A DNA stretch of 64,000 bases from Bombyx mori. Lineage: Eukaryota > Arthropoda > Insecta > Lepidoptera > Bombycidae. The translations under genes were made by a program, and so were the position numbers. Below, one piece after another: positions 36,287-46,364 of the stretch (position 1 is its first letter; each line of letters starts with the position of its first letter). The notes under the pieces are model-generated. The model was not told the DNA's origin. It searched no databases and saw only the letters and a program-made list of their open reading frames with translations. The stretch is from assembly GCF_030269925.1 (NCBI RefSeq), contig NC_085128.1, positions 8,124,501 through 8,188,500 of the forward strand, given 5' to 3'.

Positions 36287-36550
36287 TTTATGAATGAGGG
36301 ATCACTGGTGGCCCAAAGGCCTTCCCAGTTTCACCAGGACAGGTGGGCGAGCAAAGGCTCAACCAGAAGGAGTGGGATTTGCTAACAGCTGCCCGAGCGC
36401 CTTCAAAGGAGACCCAACAACTCAAGAGCAACTGCTTAGTGAATGAATCTACTACTGGATAGTAATTGCGACCCGCTGAGAAGAACTGGCGAGAAACTCA
36501 GCGGGCTGATGCACGGGCTAGGTCCAACTGAACCTGCCGAAGACTGAGAT
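36287..36550 (-). mobile_element. Family B (jockey-like) retrotransposon 3' end
   Basis: ATGAATGAGGGATCACTGGT, GGCGAGCAAAGGCTCAACCA, GGGATTTGCTAACAGCTGCC and AACTCAGCGGGCTGATGCA mark family B. Other copies are at 46512, 56086/57221 and 63928. Confidence 0.75.
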
Positions 36551-36860
36551 GTATAAATTATTAAGATTCACTTGTCGAGCCCTTTTGTTCTTGCAAAATA
36601 CTCATGGGTACACACGGCTTTTCAACACACCTCGGTGAATATGCAAACATTTATTTAACTGAGAGTTGTGTAAAAGAAATATTATTTGAAATCGCAAAAT
36701 TCCACAGTGACTTGTTATGATGGAATTAACTGAGGCTCTAATTCTGATTGAATAACATAGAAAGCACAGCAGGTTATATAATTTCAACGTAAAACAAATC
36801 AAAGTACACTAAGTTGATATTTTTATAATATTACAATTAGATTAAATAGAACAATAGAAC

Positions 36861-37168
36861 TTTTTTTTATATTGCTTAGACGGTTGGACGTGCTCAAAGC
36901 CCACCTGGTGTTAAGTGGTTACTGGAGCCGAAACGCATTACTGTTTCAAAAATAGGCGGGGTGGTGGTACCTCACAAGAGGTCCTACCACCAGTAATTAC
37001 GCAAATTATAATTTTGCGAGTTTAATTTTTATTACACGATGTTATTCCTTCATCGTGAACATTTGTCAAGTACGTATTTCATCAGAAAAATTGGTACCCG
37101 CCTGCGGGATTCCAACACCCTTGCATCGGAATGCAACGGACGTCTATACTTTAGGCCACGACGACTTC
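36861..37168 (-). repeat. Bm1 SINE with internal deletion
   Basis: The 3' end (TTGCTTAGACGGTTGGACGT) jumps from GTTACTGGAGCC directly to GAAACGCATTACTG, skipping about 100 bp. The tRNA-like head (CGGGATTCCAACACC, CCACGACGACTTC) is present. Confidence 0.85.
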
Positions 37169-38095
37169 TAAAATTTTTACATATTTTTTTTAGAAAATCA
37201 TTAAATTTTTCCTTTATATACTTTGATTATCTATTTGATTGTCAATTTGTAAATTTTAATCGTAGCATTAAGTTTCTGTCATAATATTAATGACAAAATA
37301 AATAATGGAATCAAACTTATATAACTTGAACTGTATTATTATGTCATTAGTATGCACTTGATGACTTCATCTTTATGTAATGTAAAATAAAGTTAAAATA
37401 AAAGTGAAAGACATGATTTTGCATTCAAATATGCGAGCTCTCACATGTCTTCAATTTAAGTTAAGTTTATACCCGAGCCGAAATATATCAGCGTGGTTGA
37501 CAATTATTACATGTGATAATAAATAAAAACAATTACACAAAACATTTGGCTTATGAAACACCATTTTTCAAGAAACAACTAGATTCATTATTCTTAATAG
37601 GGCGCAAATAACACTCTTAAACAATTAAAGACCATATGTAGATGCAGCTAAATTTATCTCAGCTCTTCACTTTTATACCTTCTGAGTTCCCTTATAAGAG
37701 TGAAATGTATGTTTCTTATAAGGTTATGTGTGTTCTATTATCATCAGAGACCGAGTTGCATCTAATCAAGATTTAATTTCTCTCAAACATGTTCATGACA
37801 AAATCTTGTTTGAACTTATGCATTTATCAAAGAATACCTTACCTTAGAAGTACCTTATTTTTGCTTACATGTAATGTTAACATTTATAATTCTTGTAATG
37901 AAAAAGAAGGAGCATAAATGTTATTTATCCCTTTTCTAAATAAGACCTTATTGTATTGCTCTTCAATAGATTTTCACTTCTCGGTATTTTTCATTTCTTG
38001 TAATATGACTATTGTATTGAATAGGTATTGTATACCTAAAGGGGAATTGAGATATTCTCGGTATTCAAGCACTAAGCAACTTGCTTTATTATTTA
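37169..38095. other. Unassigned AT-rich DNA
   Basis: No gene recognised; the frame at 37918-38130 runs into the following Helitron. Confidence 0.3.
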
Positions 38096-38544
38096 CTAGC
38101 GGCCCGCTCCGGCTCCGCTCGGATTTTTAACAAAAATTTTAACGATATAATATGACGTTGTTTTATTTTTTTAAATAAAAGAACACTTATTGCTGCATAA
38201 CTGTAATAGTTGACATATGCTGTCGCGACACTCATTGTAAATAATAATGTGTTCCACAAATTCGTACTACATTATTTTATTCTACCGTCAAGAGTTTTCG
38301 CAGGGCACGCGATGTAAAGAATATTTTAGGTAAATTTTTTACACCTTGGGTTACATTAATGGAGTTTTAGTAAGGATTTCTAGTTTTTTTTTTTTTAAAA
38401 AGATTATAGCCTATGTCACTCGGGAATAGTGTAGCTTCCAAACAGTGAAAGAATTTTTCAAATCGGTTCAGTAGTTTCGAAGCCTATTGAATACAAACAA
38501 ATAAACAAATCTTTCCTCTTTATAATATTAAGTATAAGTATAGA
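38096..38544 (-). mobile_element. Non-autonomous Helitron (449 bp)
   Basis: On the - strand it begins A|TCTATACTTATACTTAATA and ends CGGAGCCGGAGCGGGCCGCTAG|T, with a GC-rich terminal hairpin region. Its 5' start, of the TCTATACTAATATTA type, is the common moth Helitron 5' end. No coding capacity. Confidence 0.75.
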
Positions 38545-40021
38545 TTATCCATCAATGCGGACTCTATATACCGCTTGTGCTGCACCATGTAAGTGACCAC
38601 AAGCAATTCAGACATATTAATAAAGAGCTACAGAAATAGCGATATAAAAGAAATAGACAGCATATAATTTAATGTTATTACAATAAAATGACAAACAAAT
38701 ATTAAAAAATTATAAAAAATGTTTGTGCATTAAAAGTCGAAATTGCTTTTTTTATTTGGATTACATCATCAGGGGCTACTTACGTAAAACGAGCTCATTT
38801 TTACTATATTTTATTTGTAAATATACTAAGAAAAAATATATATCTAAGAATGCTTTTGTGTATCGCCTGTCGATAGATACCTGTGTCAAACCGTGAAATT
38901 AACTATTTTATAAATCGATTGGTAATAAATAGAATGCCAACCATAGGATCCCCGATACTATTTACAGTAGGTTGGTAAACTTTTTACTTTATTTCAAATA
39001 ATTTAACACATTATACATAGCCTCATACAATAAAATTAACTTGTGTTTATCCACTGGTACCAAAATAACTGACTCCTCAACACTAATGTAGATTCCTTTT
39101 AAAGGCTATTTTTTTGTTTCATTATTGACTTTTTACTGGTAAAGGTGGGCCAAATATTCGTTTCCAAATTATTTATAATTGACAGCCTAGCTCATTATCA
39201 TCAGGAATAACTGCTAACCAAAAATCGTTTTATAATCGAATGCTATATATAATTAATAAGTTAATTAATATATGGTTTATTGCAATTTAAGTTACAACTT
39301 TCGCGAACTTAACCTTGGATTGGGGTAACTTTGATATTTGTAGTGCCTCTGTCACGTGAAGTCTGGAAGTTTGGAAGTCTAAGTTACGAAGCTTGATTAT
39401 AAGATTTCTATGAAGAAAATTCATTTTTGTCGACGCTCATGAATAAAATTGAAATAGTTTTATCAAAGTCCCCAGTATAAGATGCCGCGTACAATGCTTG
39501 TACAAGAGTTGTTATCAATATAGGTCGAGACGTAGCTGTTGCAACGCTTCCTTTGCAACGTCAGGACTCTATTCTCATTAGCTTACTGAACTAAATTATC
39601 GTTTCACGGAATATCTTTGTCTTAAGCCCGTAACTTTTTCCCTTCTCTCTAAATAATGACATAGAGAACGGCCGAAGATCGTTAGTGGAATAACAGGTTA
39701 TAGGGTCTCAATAAATTTAATAATTTATCCAAATATTAATGAAAAACTACAGGTATGCCACCCAGATTTTTAGTCACCATTAGGTACTAATTAATATCAA
39801 TCTATCTCATCTGTTTTGTTTATCGATAAAGCTGCATTATTCTTGAACAACAATGCGTACAGCGACAGTTATCAAAAAAGAAATCCGACAAAAACCTAAA
39901 GCTCACTAACGACATTTACAAGATTAACTTTGAACCTCCGTCCTAAGAACTGTCATTCGTTTTCGTTTGCTGACATCATGAGAAGATTTCTAAAGTTCTC
40001 TAAGGCAACAAACGTGATTGG
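38545..40021. other. Unassigned AT-rich DNA
   Basis: No gene or named repeat recognised. Confidence 0.3.
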
Positions 40022-40285
40022 TGTACTCACCGGTCATCGTTCTCACCGAACCCACTTGCGACGAAGGGCTCGACGAGCAAATTAACCCACAGACACAGCT
40101 CACTGAGTTTCTCGCTGGACCTTCTCAGTGGGTCGCGTTCTGATCCGGTGGTAGATTCTGCGAAGCACGGCTGTTGCTAGGGTTCGTGTTAGCCACGTCG
40201 TCAGGTTTGAGCCCGTGAGCTCACCTACTAGTTAAGGTTACGCTGAAATAGCCCCTCAAGAATCTCATCTTAGATAGGAAAAAAA
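40022..40285 (+). mobile_element. Family A retrotransposon 3' end
   Basis: ACCGGTCATCGTTCTCACCG, the GAAGGGCTCGACGAGCAAAT end of ORF2, GATCCGGTGGTAGATTCTGC, CTGAAATAGCCCCTCAAG and an A-tail. Confidence 0.8.
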
Positions 40286-40373
40286 ACTGAGCAAAGACCG
40301 CTCGATAGAAAATCTTCTCTTCTTAGTTGTCAGTATCAAGATATATGAGCTATTCAAGTTTTATTCTATGATT

Positions 40374-40543
40374 TGTTACCTAAGCTGATGGTCTTGAGAG
40401 ACCATATCAGCGTCACCAGGCGAGTAGGTGAGCTCACGGAGCTCAAGCCTGACGTTATTGCTAGCACGAACCACCGTGCTTCGCAGAATCTACCACGGGA
40501 TCGGAAACGCGACCCACTTACAAGATCTGGTGAGAAACTCTGA
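40374..40543 (-). mobile_element. Family A retrotransposon 3' end, inverted relative to 40022-40285
   Basis: TACCTAAGCTGATGGTCTTG and CTTCGCAGAATCTACCACGG identify a second tail. The two poly-A ends face each other across about 90 bp. Confidence 0.75.
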
Positions 40544-40610
40544 TAAAAACTTCCATGATAGATTTTTCTACAATGCATCATTTTTGTGTTAGAAATAGTA
40601 GACATATATA

Positions 40611-41904
40611 CCTAAGTATTGTCACACAGTAAAAACTTTTCTTTTAGAATGCTGGCCACAAAACAGTTTATTGAATTCGAATTTCGAATTGTTCATGAAA
40701 ATAAAAATGTATACTTTTAGAATTTTACTCATTTTTAAATATGGAGTGGACGCTTAAAGAAGACCGTGTGCAGTTATTGCGTTGCATCGTTGCGGTTACG
40801 CGCCAATTCAAATTTTTAACATACTGAATAATTTGAATATAACCAAAAGATTCGTTTATCGTACCATCAAACGATACAATGAAGACTCTAGTGTAGATGA
40901 CAAGTCAAGAAGTGGTCGCCCTCGGTCTGTTAGGACTCCAGCAGTGATAAAATCTGTGAACGCGCGAATTCAAAGAAATCCCAAACGTAAGCAGAAACTG
41001 TTGGCCCTTCAGATGGGGTTAAGCAGAACCACGGTAAAAAGGGTGTTAAATGAAGACTCAGGGCTTCGGGCATATCGAAGAAAAACAGGACATCGTTTGA
41101 ATGCTCGTCTAATGGACCTGAGACTGAAGAGATGCCGCGCTTTGTTGAAGCGGTACGCGGGAAAAATATATCGGGAAATTCTTTTTTCGGATAAAAAAAT
41201 TTTTACCGTAGAAGAGAGCTACAACAAACAAAGTGATAAGGTGTACGCACACAGTAGTGAAGAAGCGAGAAACCGTATTCCGCGTGTCCAACGAGGTCAT
41301 TTTCCATCCTCGCTCATGGTATGGTTGGGAGTTTCTTATTGGGGCTTAACAGAGGTACATTTTTGTGAGAAAGGTGTAAAAACGAATGCAGTTGTGTATC
41401 AAAATACAGTCCTGACGAACCTTGTGGAACCTGTTTCTCATACCATGTTCAATAACAGGCACTGGGTATTCCAACAAGATTCGGCGCCAGCGCATAGAGC
41501 GAAGAGCACACAAGACTGGCTGGCGGCGCGTGAAATCGACTTCATCCGGCACGAAGACTGCCCTCTTCGACTCCAGATTTGAATCCGTTAGATTACAAGA
41601 TATGGCAACACTTGGAGGAAAAGGCGTGCTCAAAGCCTCATCCCAATTTGGAGTCACTCAAGACATCCTTGATTAAGGCAGCCGCCGATATTGACATGGA
41701 CCTCGTTCGTGCTGCGATAGACGACTGGCCGCGCAGATTGAAGGCCTGTATTCAAAATCACGAAGGTCATTTTGAATAAACTTTAGTGTTATAAGAATCT
41801 ATGTTTTGTTAAGTTCATTTTGGTATATGGATGGTTACATAATGAATAAACTTGTTTCAATTATTTTACATTAAACATGTGACAGAATTTATGACCTGAC
41901 TAGG
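40611..41904 (+). mobile_element. Mariner-family DNA transposon (D,D37D type), decayed
   Basis: 1.29 kb between TA dinucleotides (40609-40610 and 41905-41906). The ends share CCTA...CTGTCACA-type sequence in inverse orientation, but the 5' terminal repeat appears to have lost about 15 bp. It carries one broken transposase (next entry). The size is normal for mariner. Family placement near the mori/maT group follows from the D,D37D spacing. Confidence 0.75.
40741..41779 (+). pseudogene. Mariner transposase pseudogene, two frameshifts
   Basis: A DNA-binding N-terminal part (HRCGYAPIQIFNILNNLN, GRPRSVRTP linker, a second helix-turn-helix) is followed by the catalytic core: first Asp in ILFSDKKIF (~41190), second in VFQQDSAPAH (~41480), third in DLNPLDYKIW (~41590). 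The second to third spacing is 37 residues, so D,D37D. The natural ATG at 40741 is in a different frame from the body: a 1-2 base lesion lies near 40770. A one-base loss near 41563 (GACTGCCCTC) shifts the frame just before the third Asp, so the body frame stops at 41580 and the real C-terminus (ending NHEGHFE, 41779) is in another frame. It cannot make active transposase. Confidence 0.85.
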
Positions 41905-41906
41905 TA

Positions 41907-43736
41907 TATATAGTCAGGAAGTGTAAGCTATCATCTTAGTCTGCATTGAATGAAAGACATTTGTCTGCATCTATCAGCTGATTACTTGTGGTCTATGTAT
42001 TAGTCCTGCGATTAATTGGAAAATATACTTTCTATGCGTCACTAAAAACTCACATGATACGAAGTATGATTTGAATGAAATCATTAAATTGCTTTTACGA
42101 CTTGGCGATTGAGAGGGATTGATTTCTTTTCTACTGGACATCTCTTACCTATTAAGACCTTACTACCTATAGGATATCTATTACCTCTTTCTTCTATTAC
42201 CCGAGACTGAATTTGCCTTTCGTCACTCTTAGCTTATTTATTGTCTTCGAAGATAGACTCGCATGTGGTTTTGGTAATGGTAAATTTTTTTAGTCTTCTA
42301 AAACGACTTCTAAGTAATGCGTTGGGTTTATTTTTTCAAATTTTGCATCAATTCAACCACGAATTGTTTTAAAACAATTTATCTTTAAACAAAGGCTTAG
42401 ATAAGTAGGTATTACTTACTAAAAGAGTATTTCAGGGTTAGGAGTAACTTGTAAATATACGAAGTAGTAAAGTTTTGCCAGAAACATTACTGTAAATACG
42501 TTTATAATTTATACCGTTATCAGTAATAAGGTTTAAAGGCGGCGGTAAGTACTTCCCATAAGCGGGGCCACAAGCACGACAGTCTTAAAAAAAAAACAAC
42601 AACAACAATAAACATCACACTTAATTTCAAAACATTATTTAAATTGGATGAGATAATTGATACCGAAAATACACGTAAGCCGACAGATCCTGTATGCAAC
42701 GGGCTTAATGTACTTACTTAATAAAAAAAACACTTGAAAACGTCTGGCGCCATTTCGATATTTACCTTATTAACGTCTATTAAACGTGCCTATGTAAATT
42801 GTAAGCTGCATTCGAAATACTCATTATCACATGCGTAATCTCGTTCGTATGAATGTTTCTCACCTTGACTGAGGTCAATAACAGTTACAACCACGGAAAT
42901 TGCGACGATAACATTATTATTGTGTCCTCTAAAAAAACACAATCGCCTCTTTAAACGTTCTGATCATTCCCAACTTTTAATTATTGTCATTAAACTATTT
43001 TTATATTGCGGATATATCTTGTAATAATTAAAATAAAATCGATTATTAATTCCTATACAGTGTAAATGATATACATATCTATACAGTGTATTTAGAATCT
43101 CAGTCTTTATTAATATACTGCTTAAATATAGTGATTATTTTATCTAAGTAGATTTATTTATCTAAGTAGAATAATAAAATTGGTTTTTAAAGGACCAGCC
43201 ACCTACTATCTGGTAGGTCGTAAGCTCGTTTGCTTACTATTGCAAAAAATGACTTTTCCATTTTCCAATACTACCTATTTCAATAAATCTCAAATGCAGG
43301 GACTTTTCTACTCAACAAACTCTAGTGCTTAAAGAATATCTTAAGATAAACCTTAAGATTCAATAAAAACCTTTTGATGACTTATTCAAGCATATCTGAT
43401 CAGTCATTAGAATGATTTATCATGGCATTCAAAATATTCTATAGGCGGCGAGATACCATCTAACTTCAAAGGCGGTAATTACTGTGATAAATGACAATTG
43501 TCTTGTCCTTTGTGAACAATAAATACTCCATCGAGACTCGTGCGATATTGTTTCCCGTCTGTTTATGACCATTAAGAACTTTTGTAACAACCATAGCGAT
43601 ATTTGAATTGAATACCACGATAAAGGTATCAAGTTGATCAATCAAAAGATAACATAAATGGTCATGGATGCCTACCTATTCAATTTACACCGAGATTCGA
43701 ACGGCGCTAATCAAATGATCACTTATTAGTCGATTA
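41907..43736. other. Unassigned AT-rich DNA
   Basis: No gene recognised. 43188-43250 (CCACCTACTATCTGGTAGGT) may be a worn retroelement tail. Confidence 0.3.
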
Positions 43737-44060
43737 TCATTTAAATTCACGATCGTCGAACATAGGGATGTCCATATATGACGTAAGCAAACGAGCACGC
43801 GTCTCGCCGTCAAAAAATGAAGTCACGCCAGAGCAATTTAAAATATGCTTTCGAGTCATACGTAGCGCCTTACCATAAATAGCAATTTGAACAAAACCTA
43901 CAATGTTATGTCTACACTGAAGATGACATGCGTCACGCGATACGGAGAAGGAAGCATGCCTCAAGTGCAGAGGAATATAACACTTGACGTCGCACCGCCC
44001 ACAGAGCGCCTCCACCACTGATGTGTATGAAACCAATGTAATGACGTCACTTGACTAACG
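43737..44060. promoter_or_regulatory. CpG-richer segment with a cluster of CRE-like sites
   Basis: TGACGTAA (43779), TGCGTCA (43929), TTGACGTCG (43984) and the perfect CRE palindrome TGACGTCA (44042-44049) lie within 271 bp. The segment is also open for 99 codons on the - strand, but that frame shows no family features. CREB/ATF sites near a synaptic gene would make sense for an intronic enhancer or alternative promoter of Synapsin; this is inference. Confidence 0.35.
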
Positions 44061-44948
44061 TTACATCGAAGACCTATGCGAAACGTAACGCGGATATTCG
44101 CAATAATATTATTTAAACCACTTCACTTGGAATCTAATTCATTCAGACAAGAGTGCACTGTCAATCATGGTTATTTTTATGTTTGAAAGCACATCAATTA
44201 CAGTTGAAAACCGACAAGATTTTCAAATACAGATTCATTTTAAGCACTAAAAATAAGAACTGTATAAAAATGTGCGTGCGTCTCATATGCTTTCTGTTGT
44301 TGATCTGATTGAGCTAAAATTTTTATAAAATCGGTCGCTAACTTTGTCATGGTAGAATAACGCACACAACAAATTACTGTATTTTTTCACACATATACCT
44401 ACAGCGGTGGTCACAGTGCTTCACTTATTCACTCACAGACTCACAAATCTACAACGAAACAAACAAAACTTTTCCTACAATTTATTTCATTAATAATTAA
44501 ATATATCATAAAAATAAAATACGTAATATGATGTAAATAATAAAAAAATACATTGATATTAATCAACATAAAAATATTGGTAATCCAAAAATCATGTGGT
44601 AATCGAAATTTCTTGCCATTGAAATCATTAAGATTCATATCACGACAATAAAACAAGTCATTAAAATAACCAATACAGTATACACGTTCGTAAACATTGT
44701 TACAACTTTGAATCCTGACTAGTTACAACCGCTAATTATAAATACCATACTTTTGATAACTTACATTTAATTTTATCATCTATCTTTTTGGTGTAAAACG
44801 GTTTTAAAATGTACTTTATTATATTCCTTGTGGCAATTTACACTAATTTTCCTCCTCCTTCTAGCGTCGTGTTGCTCAGTGCTGAGGGTCGTGACCTTTA
44901 CGGAGCACTTTTGTTTGGATTATGTTCCTCCATGCCCTCCTTTTATAA
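44061..44948. other. Unassigned AT-rich DNA
   Basis: No gene or repeat recognised. Confidence 0.3.
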
Positions 44949-45190
44949 TAGGTTGGGGAAAAAGTATTTTCTTATGTATGAACTTGTAATAAAATCTCTT
45001 TGACTATACTTTTTGTATCTGGCTGGTTTTGGTATCATTAAAAGTTTAAATTTTAAAGAAGATAATTCCAAATTCAAATTAGGAAAATGAGTGATTTTTA
45101 TTTATTTTTCATACTGTCAAGATGAGTGAATCTAACGAAGAGATTCTTACATTTTAAAATTATACTACAAAAAAGGTAAAAATGCAACGC
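44949..45190 (+). mobile_element. Mariner remnant (5' end)
   Basis: TAGGTTGGGGAAAAAGTATT is a mariner-type terminal repeat. About 170 bp later ATGAGTGAATCTAACGAAGA begins a transposase-like start (MSESNEEI) that hits a stop after about 10 codons, then a shifted YYKKGKNATQAAK-like block. The rest of the element is missing or unrecognisable. Confidence 0.6.
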
Positions 45191-46271
45191 AAGCCGCGAA
45201 AAACATAATTTCCTGAGATCGGATATTAATGTAGTACATACGTACGTATTGGTAATAGCTTAGGGTAGCCACGGCTGCAATCCCATGTCTTCTGGAAAAA
45301 CTTTACGTAAGATCATTTGTCCGTCAATATTCCTTTAAATTGAAAAACCTCCACTTAAATAGTTTATTACTTAACCGAACAGACATTCAAGTGTCGGTTC
45401 GTGGTCATTCGCTTATGGACATCGACAATGCCAGAGCTAAAGCGAAGTTACAGCCTACCTTTGAGGAAAAATAAACAATAAAACGTAATAATAGAGAAAA
45501 GTTTTGCAACAAACAGTGGCCCCAGTTGAAAGCATTAAAACACATTTTTAAATGTGATATTTATTATAAATACACTAAAGTTTTCTTTTATAACCTATAT
45601 TGTTTTATTCACAGTCATAACCCACCGCTTCGCACGCAATTTGCATTTACGTCAGATAACGAAATAATAAACACACATTCATTCTCTGAACAAATTACGA
45701 TAATTTCAATTTTCCTTTCAATATGTGTTATTTTTGAAACGATAAATTTATGTTTAGGAATGTGGAAAAAACATTTTTTGCAGTATGTACTAATTAAAGC
45801 TTTGTTTTATTACATTACAATGTAAACGCTCTTAGCTCTTAGAAGTCTAGGCCAGCAAACCTTACATATGAATTTGCATATTTATGAACGTTAGTAAAAT
45901 TAGTTTATCTTCATTTTCATGCCTTATTAGCGTAAGAGAGGTGATGGGACATACGGCCAATGGCTTTGGTGATTTATCAATGAGATAACCATCTCAATAA
46001 ATATTACCACCTTTTTACCGTCAATGGTAATGAAAATTTAAATTAGAAGAAATAGTAAATAAGCCTGTGGTTACATAAATTAATTATGACAATATCATGT
46101 TCCCGACAGAAATGTATTGTCGGGAACATACAACAATTGGGGTCAGAGCCGACATTATGCAAACGCACGTCGCGTTCCAAACTATTTCCCACACAAAAAA
46201 GATTTAAAATCCGACAATATATCATGTGTGCTTCATAATCTCTGATGACATAACCGAGCCCATTGTTACAG
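45191..46271. other. Unassigned intron DNA upstream of the first visible Synapsin exon
   Basis: No exon recognised. A strong short hairpin (ATGTTCCCGACA / TGTCGGGAACAT) sits at 46097-46129, about 140 bp before the exon. Confidence 0.35.
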
Positions 46272-46364
46272 GTCACAGCGCCCAAGTTCCCCGTGGTGAT
46301 CAAGATAGGGCACGCACATAGCGGCGTCGCTAAGGTGAAAGTGGACTCCCTGGCCGATTTCCAG
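46272..46364 (+). CDS. Syn: Synapsin exon a (ATP-binding loop)
   Basis: 31 codons, phase 0 at both ends, bounded by TTACAG and GTAAAC. Encodes VTAPKFPVVIKIGHAHSG and continues VAKVKVDSLADFQ. The loop reads SGVAKV, where mammalian synapsin I has SGMGKV; the Ala codon is GCT at about 46329. The - frame covering this exon is a shadow. Confidence 0.93.

Noticed and set aside
43737..44036. 99-codon - strand frame as a coding exon
   Set aside because: No recognisable family and no convincing splice sites; the region is better described by its CRE-like sites.
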